NCBI GenBank assembly: GCA_947085825.1
Contig: CAMTXX010000096.1
Span: forward strand, 1-8,265
Direction: 5' to 3'
Length of the DNA: 8,265 bases
Source: JAOUFP01 sp947085825
Lineage (GTDB): Bacteria > Nitrospirota > Thermodesulfovibrionia > Thermodesulfovibrionales > UBA6898
Position 1 is the stretch's first letter. Each line of letters opens with the position of its first letter. Shown here piece after piece: positions 1-5,864 of the stretch. Under the pieces are notes generated by a model. That model worked only from the letters and a program-made list of their open reading frames with translations. It made no database searches and had not been told where the DNA came from. The position numbers and the translations under genes were made by a program.

Positions 1-133
1 CAGACATTGCTCAAAATTTTATTTAACTCGATGATTTATTAAGATTATCTTGAATCGCTGTATGGATAAAAATATGCGCAGAAACTATCACTTTAAGGTA
101 CACTAAGGTATCGAAAAATAAAATTTTTCACAA

Positions 134-151
134 TCCCGATATATATCGGGA
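134..151. terminator. Perfect 18-bp palindrome downstream of serS; possible terminator or repeat
   Basis: The sequence TCCCGATATATATCGGGA is a perfect palindrome about 50 bases past the serS stop. Read on the serS strand it is followed by TTGTGAAAAATTTTATTTTT, which is T-rich but not an immediate U-run, so termination is possible rather than certain. The outer arms TCCCGA/TCGGGA also occur in the dyad repeat at 7174-7277, so it may instead be a fragment of a dispersed repeat. The rest of 1-201 shows no gene; TAAGGTA occurs twice ten bases apart (94-100, 104-110). Confidence 0.45.
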
Positions 152-201
152 CATTTTCGTTATTGCATTATTTGGCTTAATAGCCATCCCTGCCTTCTGC
201 T

Positions 202-1467
202 TTATTTTATCCTGTCAACTCCCATATACGACCGTAATACCTCAGGCACGATGACCGAGCCGTCCTTCTGCTGATAGTTCTCGAGTACCGCCACGAGGGT
301 CCTGCCGATCGCGAGGCCTGAACCGTTCAGCGTATGCACAAATTCGGTGCCTTTTTTGCCTGTGCGCTTGAACCGTATGCCGGCCCTCCGCGCCTGGAAA
401 TCCCCGAAGTTTGAACAGGATGATATTTCCCGGTATTTGTTCTGACCAGGGAGCCATACCTCGATGTCGTATGTCTTGGCAGAGGAAAAGCCCATATCTC
501 CTGTGCATAAGGTTATCACCCTGTACGGCAGGCCGAGTTGCTGCAGGATGTCTTCGGCATCATTGGTCAGTTTCTCGAGTTCTGCGTAGGAATCTTCAGG
601 CTTGACAAACTTAACAAGCTCCACCTTGTTAAACTGATGCTGCCTGATCAGGCCCCTGGTGTCTTTGCCGTAGGAACCGGCCTCTCTCCTGAAACACGGG
701 GTATAAGCAGTGTAATAAAGCGGCAGGTCTTCCTCTTTCAGTATCTCATCCCGATGGATATTTGTCACAGGGACCTCGGCGGTAGGGATAAGATATAACT
801 CAGGGTCAGCAACCCTGAAGAGCTCTGCCTCGAATTTCGGGAGCTGTCCTGTTCCGGTCATGCTCTCCCTGTTTACGAGGACAGGGGGAAAGACCTCTGT
901 ATAACCTTTCGACGTGTTGAGGTCAAGCATGAAGTTCATCAAAGACCTTTCGAGCCTTGCGCCCGCGCCTTTCATAAGCGCAAATCTTGCCCCTGCGATC
1001 TTTGAAGCGCGATCAAAATCTATAATGTCCAGCGTTGCGGCAATGTCCCAATGGTTCAGAGGCTCAAATTCAAATTCCTCTGGAGCGCCCCATTTCCGTA
1101 TCTCGATATTCTCTGTCTCGTCCCTGCCGGCAGGTACGGATTCGTGAGGAATATTCGGGATAGTCAGGAGCAGATTTCCGGTCTCGTCTTCGACCTCCTT
1201 CAGTTCCTCGTCAAGGGCCTTTAACTTATCTGAAACACCCTTCATCTCTTCAAGCTGCGCAGAGGCCTCGATCTTCTCTTTTTTCAGTCTGCCGATTTCC
1301 TCGGAAACTACATTCCTTTTGTTCCGCAGTTCCTCAGCCTCTTTGAGCAACGTCATCCTTTTTTCGTCTATCGCAAGAAAATGCGACAGGGGAAATTCAT
1401 ATCCCCTTTTGTTCAACGCCTCTTTCACAGCATCAATATTCTCTCTTACAAACCTTGCATCAAGCAT
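202..1467 (-). CDS. serS: Seryl-tRNA synthetase
   Basis: Cytoplasmic class II aminoacyl-tRNA synthetase that activates serine with ATP and charges tRNA-Ser (and tRNA-Sec where present). The 421-residue length is normal for bacterial SerRS. The N-terminal MLDARFVREN start is typical, and residues about 27-100 are the charged long coiled-coil arm that grips the tRNA variable arm. The catalytic core shows the TAEVP loop (229-233), class II motif 2 as FRREAGSYGKDTRGL (259-273) followed by RQHQF, and motif 3 GLAIGRTLVAVLENYQ (384-399). The ATG is preceded by GGGAG at a good distance. The gene is complete, is more GC-rich than the island upstream, and is separated from it by 274 bp, so it is probably transcribed on its own and is the chromosomal anchor of this window. 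Confidence 0.99.
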   Translation of the reverse strand: MLDARFVRENIDAVKEALNKRGYEFPLSHFLAIDEKRMTLLKEAEELRNKRNVVSEEIGRLKKEKIEASAQLEEMKGVSDKLKALDEELKEVEDETGNLLLTIPNIPHESVPAGRDETENIEIRKWGAPEEFEFEPLNHWDIAATLDIIDFDRASKIAGARFALMKGAGARLERSLMNFMLDLNTSKGYTEVFPPVLVNRESMTGTGQLPKFEAELFRVADPELYLIPTAEVPVTNIHRDEILKEEDLPLYYTAYTPCFRREAGSYGKDTRGLIRQHQFNKVELVKFVKPEDSYAELEKLTNDAEDILQQLGLPYRVITLCTGDMGFSSAKTYDIEVWLPGQNKYREISSCSNFGDFQARRAGIRFKRTGKKGTEFVHTLNGSGLAIGRTLVAVLENYQQKDGSVIVPEVLRSYMGVDRIK

Positions 1468-1741
1468 CTTGTAACTCCCTTTTTATCAAATGCCCATAGG
1501 CCCGGCACTTGAAGTTTGATATGGTCAATTAGACAGCTTTTCCCATTCCCCAGTTCAATAACTGTGAAAGCCAAAAGTGTTTTCCCAGCTTTCGGGAAGT
1601 TCTATGTTGTCAATATACCTCAGCCCGCACCTCCCGTTGGTTCCTGTTCCACTTCAAAAACAAAATAAAATCATTTGCGCCATCAGCTCATTTAATCCAT
1701 ATCCTCCACATGCCGCGCCGGTTCTCTTCCTGTTCAAACCC
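1468..1741. other. Intergenic region between serS and the res remnant; no gene supported
   Basis: This 274-bp stretch holds the serS Shine-Dalgarno sequence (GGGAG, just upstream of the ATG). I find no convincing promoter boxes, tRNA, or strong terminator after the res remnant. One minus-strand frame stays open for about 40 codons into serS (NFPKAGKTLLAFTVIELGNG...), but it has no start or ribosome site and belongs to no family I recognise. Confidence 0.5.
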
Positions 1742-2230
1742 TTAGAATAATTTATTTTTTATTCTTTGCTGCGTTAGCTTTGAAAAGTTCATAATATCTT
1801 TTATAGTTGCCCCTTTATCCCGCAGGCTGTAAAAGGTTGTTTCACCCAAAAGCACATAGCTCCATTCGCACCCCATTCTATCATCAGGCTCCAGTTCGTT
1901 GATTTTCCTCAGCCAGTCCATTGCAGAAAGTTCTTTTTGTCTGACATTAGGGTCATTTATATCCTTCACGGCCTTCGTTTCAACAAGATATATCGCTGAT
2001 TCTGCTTTGATAATAAAATCAGGATAATAAGACGACAACATGCCGTCGGTGCGGATATAGTTCATATGTGCGAAGCAGTGATAATTCTCGTTGATCTTCA
2101 GCAGACTGTCCACTTGCGCATCTCTATCACAGAAGAGCATGAAATTCTTCTCTAATTCTCCCTTGTTTGAAGGATAGGGAAGCCTTTCGTAAATTGTCTT
2201 GGTTATATCCAGCGAATAATTTTCACGCAT
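1742..2230 (-). pseudogene. res: C-terminal endonuclease piece of a type III-like restriction subunit (Res)
   Basis: This 162-residue frame is the C-terminal nuclease domain of a type III-like Res protein, not a gene of its own. It has a helix with a conserved Glu (GELEKNF, E27), then YYPDFIIKAE and VETKA. Together these give the PD-(D/E)XK signature with D71, E84 and K86, expected to bind metal and cut DNA. The start ATG lies inside the reading continuation: the same frame extends upstream as FSEISELK, which also belongs to the family, so translation probably does not naturally begin here. It overlaps the N-terminal piece by 28 bp in the -1 frame. The nuclease residues are intact, but the helicase motor that should drive it has been deleted. 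A stand-alone nuclease translated by reinitiation or frameshifting is possible but unproven. Confidence 0.85.
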
Positions 2231-3144
2231 TTTAAGCTCTGAAATTTCTGAAAAAAGACCACCATATTTTCAAGGCCCGCCAGATATTCAATCTCTCCGC
2301 CGCTTAAATACTGACTATCGAGAGTTGCGAGGGTATGTCCTGCGGATATGCCGGGAGTGATAGGCAACAGTTCCTTGATCGCACCGGAAGGATTTTCGAG
2401 GGGCGACACGTCCGTATACTCCTCATCCTCGACCCCGGCCAAAAGGTGCCAGTTGGTTATGGCAATCATTCCCTCGCCGGTTATTTTTTGGCCTATCTCC
2501 TCCTTTTTCACAACATTTGACTGGACAAAACCGAACAGCGCCTCTTTGTATGCAGGAGGGATAAACAACTCCTCATACTTTTTGAAGTCAGACGAGGCAA
2601 AATTCCTTGTGCCGTCCTGCTCTTCCTTGCCAAGATAAGCATCCAGAAGACGTTCATAGACGATCAATCCTGGAGCAACAAGTAAAAATCGCTTGGAATA
2701 AAAACCCTTCGGGGATTCTTCAAATTTTGCATTGAGATACTGCCATATCAAGAGAGCATTCAGCACCCAAGTCTTGCCTGTGCCTGTCGCCATCTTGACA
2801 CAGTATTTTGGATGGCTGAATTTGTCCTTGATAAGATAAGACAGCTCCATTTCAGAGGTGATTTCGTTGCTGACAGACGTGTACATATCAAACACAGATT
2901 CTGTCTTTAACGCCTCATGAACATATATTGTATTGAGTATCGCCTGTTGCTGTCCTTGATGAAAATTGACTGCGCGTGCGTCACGGAAAGGACCGGAGAA
3001 CCAAAATCTAAGCAGGTCTTGCGTTATTGCAGAGACTTTACCTATAAAGCTGCCGCTTTCCCATTCGCTGATTACTTGAGCAGAAAGCTCCCCTGCGAAT
3101 TTTAAGGGAATATCCCGTGTGCCTGTGTTAAGAGCTATGGACAT
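2203..3144 (-). pseudogene. res: N-terminal helicase piece of a type III-like restriction subunit (Res), cut before the DEAH box
   Basis: This 313-residue frame is the first third of an SF2 translocase/helicase of the type III Res kind. It shows a Q-motif-like FHQGQQQAI (61-69), Walker A ATGTGKT (119-125), motif Ia LLVAPGLIVYERL (154-166), and a motif Ic-like IAITNWHLL (227-235). The protein runs up to LENMVVF (291-297), where the family continues with the Walker B/DEAH box. Instead it enters FQKFQSLKCVKIIRWI and stops. Motifs II to VI, several hundred residues, are absent; intact relatives are roughly 850-1000 residues. The start ATG overlaps the stop of the AlbA gene as TAATG, suggesting coupled translation. 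Without Walker B it cannot hydrolyse ATP normally, so it is almost certainly inactive. The joint with the C-terminal piece is at the A6 tract 2251-2256. Confidence 0.88.
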
Positions 3145-4352
3145 TATTTTTTCTGTTCCCGTTTGTACATGGTTACAACAACCTCATGCTCGTCTTCCTT
3201 GATGTCGAGTTCGGGGTTGCCGTTTTCTTTTAATAGTCGGTTGCATTTCACAATTCCCTGTCCTGCTCTTTCAACCATATCAGCATCAAAAAAATATTGT
3301 GCAAGCACAGGATTTCGATGATATTTCATCCCCATCTTCATTTTCTCAACAGTTAAGGTGTTCGGCAGACCGCCCGGGCTTTTAATCTCAATCCTGTCGT
3401 CAAAAATCCAGACCCCGATATCCGTTCCACTAATAGCATAATCCCTATGAATAAGGGCGTTAGCAAGCAATTCTCTGAAGGCCGCTTCGGGGTAGTCGTA
3501 AAAATTGACCCTTTTTGAACCTTTAATAACAAAAGAATGGGCATTGTAAATATAGAAAAAGCTCAAGGCATCATTGTAATTATCGAAGATCGTCCTTTCA
3601 AAAAACTTCAGGTTCTGCTTCTCATCCGTGATGTTGTTTCCTGCGACTTTTACGCACATTATTCCCGTCATTGGCAAAAACCTTTTCAGTCCGGAAGCTC
3701 CAAAGAGCAGGAGTCCCGCCACAGTCGGTTTGTATGCCCCATTATGAAAACAGGCTATGTCGAGGTTTTCGTATAAGATGGACCGAGAGTCTTCTTTGAG
3801 TTCAATAGAAGGCCTGTATGTCGCCAGGTATTCTCTTATCTTCCCTTCATCCATATCATGGAGTCCTGCCCGCTCAACCGGCATTATCTCGTAGTGAAGG
3901 CTTTTAGAGGCCTGATAAAGCCTCTTTAGTTCATCATCGCTTATTACTTCTCTCGAACTGCTGCCCCGCCTGATGTAATAGGTCTTTACAGTTTTTTGCC
4001 TTCCCTCAAGGGTCACCTTGTTTTGAATATAATAAGGTTTGCTTACGCCTGTTCCCAATTCAATAACACCTATTTTTTTGCCTCTTATTTTCACTTCATA
4101 ATAAGTCGGCAATATTGAGGGTTTTACAATATCAGAGCAAATATTCATGACCCTTTCCTCATTGTCATCCCGTGAAAGACCTTTTACAACCCCGTCGTCA
4201 TCCACTCCGAGAAGAACAATACCGCCGCGATGATTTGTCATTGCAACCAGTTCTTTTACCAATTTAAGGTTGTCAACTTTGTCCTCCTTGAACTCTACAT
4301 AGGAATTTTCTCCGCCTTTAATCAATTTCAAAACTTCCCTTTCTTTCATCAT
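3144..4352 (-). CDS. AlbA_2 (Schlafen-type) and GHKL ATP-binding protein
   Basis: A 402-residue protein of the family often annotated as putative transcriptional regulator or RecG-like ATP-binding protein. The N-terminal AlbA_2/Schlafen domain has YVEFKED (18-24), GGIVLLGVDDDG (43-54) and YYIRRGSSSREV (125-136), a nucleic-acid-binding module. The C-terminal half carries an HATPase_c_4-like fold: N-box AFRELLANALIHRDY (291-305), IEIKSPGGLP (321-330) and the glycine motif ERAGQGI (361-367). It ends soon after, without an obvious long winged-helix tail. A strong AGGAGG precedes the ATG (a second ATG follows directly). It begins 12 bp after the radical SAM gene, and its stop overlaps the res' start. 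Relatives are frequent beside RM systems, and a regulatory or defence role is inferred from that context. The substrate is unknown. Confidence 0.9.
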   Translation of the reverse strand: MMKEREVLKLIKGGENSYVEFKEDKVDNLKLVKELVAMTNHRGGIVLLGVDDDGVVKGLSRDDNEERVMNICSDIVKPSILPTYYEVKIRGKKIGVIELGTGVSKPYYIQNKVTLEGRQKTVKTYYIRRGSSSREVISDDELKRLYQASKSLHYEIMPVERAGLHDMDEGKIREYLATYRPSIELKEDSRSILYENLDIACFHNGAYKPTVAGLLLFGASGLKRFLPMTGIMCVKVAGNNITDEKQNLKFFERTIFDNYNDALSFFYIYNAHSFVIKGSKRVNFYDYPEAAFRELLANALIHRDYAISGTDIGVWIFDDRIEIKSPGGLPNTLTVEKMKMGMKYHRNPVLAQYFFDADMVERAGQGIVKCNRLLKENGNPELDIKEDEHEVVVTMYKREQKK

Positions 4353-4364
4353 AGTGCCGCCTCC

Positions 4365-5207
4365 TTACATTACCGCCATGTCCACAAGCTTTCTATCGTT
4401 AAACAAGGTGTTCGCTGACATGCTTTTTGCCCGCTGTCGTGAACCAGTCATCGTTCCTTCTTTAAGGTGATACTCCTTGTTTTCGGCTTTGCAAAAATTG
4501 ATTACCCGTTGGCTCAAGTCGTTATAAAAGCCTTTATGGTTCGGATACTGTGAAACCAGCGAATTATAATTTAGCCTTCCAAAAATAATTTTATCGACAA
4601 AAGAGACTGCCTCAAGAATCTTTTCAAACTTCTGATCAATTATATTTGGCGTAGGATAAGGTTCTATGCTTACCCATGTCTTTACTCCTTTTTTATGCAA
4701 GCGGTAGAGGCTCTTGATTCTTTCTTTATAAGGTGCGGAGAAAGGCTCATACTGACTTCTGTAATCTTCATTAAGTGAAATCAGCGTAATCCCGAATTCA
4801 TTTGAAGGGCTTAGTTTTGCCAGTTCATCAGGCAAGATTCCTTTTGTAATAGCAGTGCATTTTATGTCAGTATCGTTCAGCATTCTGATAAGTCTTACGC
4901 TTAAATCTGCTATCTCCTGATAGCCGTACATGAACGGGTCAGTGCTGAAGCACAGATGCACAAATTTAATTTTGTCCCTGTACTTTGGTATTTCCTTCTT
5001 CAGCAATTCAGCGGCGTTTGAAACTATCTTAGGCTTAATCCATTCTTCATAGCTCTTAACCCTGCCGAATCTCTTTGCCATAAGCATTGCATAGCATGGA
5101 TACATACACCCATGCGAGCAGCCCTCAACATGGTTAATGGTGTAATCGCCGTATTCAACGGCTGTTTTGTAGAGCAGAGATTTTCTCTCGATATTGTGGG
5201 GAACCAT
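4365..5207 (-). CDS. Radical SAM protein, SplB-like, with Cx3Cx3C cluster motif
   Basis: From ATG 5207 the product is 280 residues. Near the N-terminus, GCSHGCMYPCYAM holds three cysteines (C30, C34, C38), expected to bind a 4Fe-4S cluster that cleaves S-adenosylmethionine. The spacing is Cx3Cx3C, one residue longer than the standard Cx3Cx2C. Downstream features match the SplB/COG1533 layout: FVHLCFSTDPF (82-92), AITKGIL, FGITLISLNEDY, then YEPFSAPYKERIKSLYRLHKKGVKTWVSIEPYPTPN split over two strands of the barrel. The substrate is unknown; a nucleic-acid lesion or modification is plausible from relatives and context. An in-frame TTG at 5234 would add nine residues and overlap vapC by 14 bp; neither start has a clear ribosome site, and I prefer the ATG because the conserved part begins there. 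It sits between vapC and the AlbA gene in the same operon. Confidence 0.85.
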   Translation of the reverse strand: MVPHNIERKSLLYKTAVEYGDYTINHVEGCSHGCMYPCYAMLMAKRFGRVKSYEEWIKPKIVSNAAELLKKEIPKYRDKIKFVHLCFSTDPFMYGYQEIADLSVRLIRMLNDTDIKCTAITKGILPDELAKLSPSNEFGITLISLNEDYRSQYEPFSAPYKERIKSLYRLHKKGVKTWVSIEPYPTPNIIDQKFEKILEAVSFVDKIIFGRLNYNSLVSQYPNHKGFYNDLSQRVINFCKAENKEYHLKEGTMTGSRQRAKSMSANTLFNDRKLVDMAVM

Positions 5208-5220
5208 TATTTCAATACCA

Positions 5221-5604
5221 TTACACAAATTCAATATCGGCTATCCGCATGAAGTGCTTCTTGTTCAGAGTTGCCAGCGGAAGATTGTACGCCAGAGAGG
5301 CAGCAGCGATAAAAATATCCGGAATCTCAATGAGCTGGTTTTTAGATTTAAGATCGCTGTAAATATCTCTTGCCTTCAGCGCACATTTTGAGTCAAACGG
5401 CAAGGCATCAATATTTTTCAACAGGTTTCTGCCAAACTCCAATTCTCTGTTTTTAAACCCTACCAGCCACTCAAATTCGGTTATAACAGAAATGGCGATC
5501 TTGAAATCTCTTGATAATTCAACAAATAGCGTTGCTTGCTTTTTCTGTTTTCTGAAGTATTCTATGAGGACTGAAGTATCAATTAGAATTCTTTGATTTT
5601 CCAT
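5221..5604 (-). CDS. vapC: PIN-domain toxin of a VapBC-type system
   Basis: A 127-residue PIN-domain ribonuclease, a normal length for VapC; members of the family cleave tRNA or rRNA with Mg2+ and arrest growth. The acidic site is complete: D9 in LIDTSVLIEYF, E43 in VITEFEW, D96 in IPDIFIAAAS, plus N114 in ATLNKKHF, a position often Asn/Asp in VapC. The ATG follows AGAGGA/GAAGAG. The start overlaps the end of the upstream antitoxin gene by 22 bp, the classic coupled arrangement that keeps toxin output tied to antitoxin. The gene is open from end to end, and the pair appears functional. It lies between the mod and res remnants, so it could act as a plasmid- or island-style addiction module that stabilises the cassette. 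Confidence 0.93.
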   Translation of the reverse strand: MENQRILIDTSVLIEYFRKQKKQATLFVELSRDFKIAISVITEFEWLVGFKNRELEFGRNLLKNIDALPFDSKCALKARDIYSDLKSKNQLIEIPDIFIAAASLAYNLPLATLNKKHFMRIADIEFV

Positions 5605-5819
5605 CTCTTCGTATCCTCTCTGACTGTCAAGAACTGTTTTATCTCCTCATCTGTTAAGGTCGGTCCTTCCATAAGCAGACTCTCCAGATTTCCCTTTTTT
5701 ACCGCTTCTTCGGCGTAGGGAAGAACGATAACCTCTACCTTTTGATCTCTAAAGTCTTCAGGCAAGTCAATAGTAATTTTTTTGCCTTTTACATTCTTTA
5801 CCTCTCTTATCGCCTGCAT
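5583..5819 (-). CDS. vapB: Antitoxin partner of the PIN toxin
   Basis: A 78-residue protein directly upstream of, and overlapping, the toxin. The N-terminal part KGKKITIDLPEDFRDQKVEVIVLPY (11-35, two short strands with a basic start) resembles the short AbrB-like or DUF2281-type antitoxin DNA-binding domain. The C-terminal part (GPTLTDEEIKQFLTVREDTKRWKIKEF region) is charged, likely flexible, and would wrap the toxin active site. The symbol rests on position more than on a diagnostic motif. An excellent AGGAGGT lies four bases before the ATG, and an extended -10 promoter lies just upstream. The repeated AACAT (5852-5856, 5859-5863) at that promoter could be part of an operator for autorepression, which is the usual regulation of such pairs. 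Confidence 0.82.
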   Translation of the reverse strand: MQAIREVKNVKGKKITIDLPEDFRDQKVEVIVLPYAEEAVKKGNLESLLMEGPTLTDEEIKQFLTVREDTKRWKIKEF

Positions 5820-5846
5820 ACGAACCTCCTTTCCCTCTGTCCTAAA

Positions 5847-5855
5847 ATTATAACA
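5847..5855 (-). promoter_or_regulatory. Extended -10 promoter for the toxin-antitoxin pair
   Basis: On the minus strand the sequence reads TGTTATAAT, a perfect extended -10 (TGnTATAAT), 27 bases before the antitoxin ATG. This leaves a leader of about 20 bases that contains AGGAGGT. No good -35 is visible at 16-18 bp, which is acceptable for an extended -10. It lies in the 45-bp gap after mod', so the toxin-antitoxin pair and downstream genes can be transcribed without the RM promoter. Confidence 0.55.
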
Positions 5856-5864
5856 TTCAACATG

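Noticed and set aside
242..1147. Several open frames on both strands within serS
   Set aside because: They overlap an unmistakable seryl-tRNA synthetase, lack ribosome sites, and have atypical composition; they are shadows.
1480..1601. Minus-strand open stretch NFPKAGKTLLAFTVIELGNG... upstream of serS
   Set aside because: It contains a GKTLLAF string that resembles a P-loop fragment, but the full Walker A is missing, there is no start or ribosome site, and it runs into serS out of frame.
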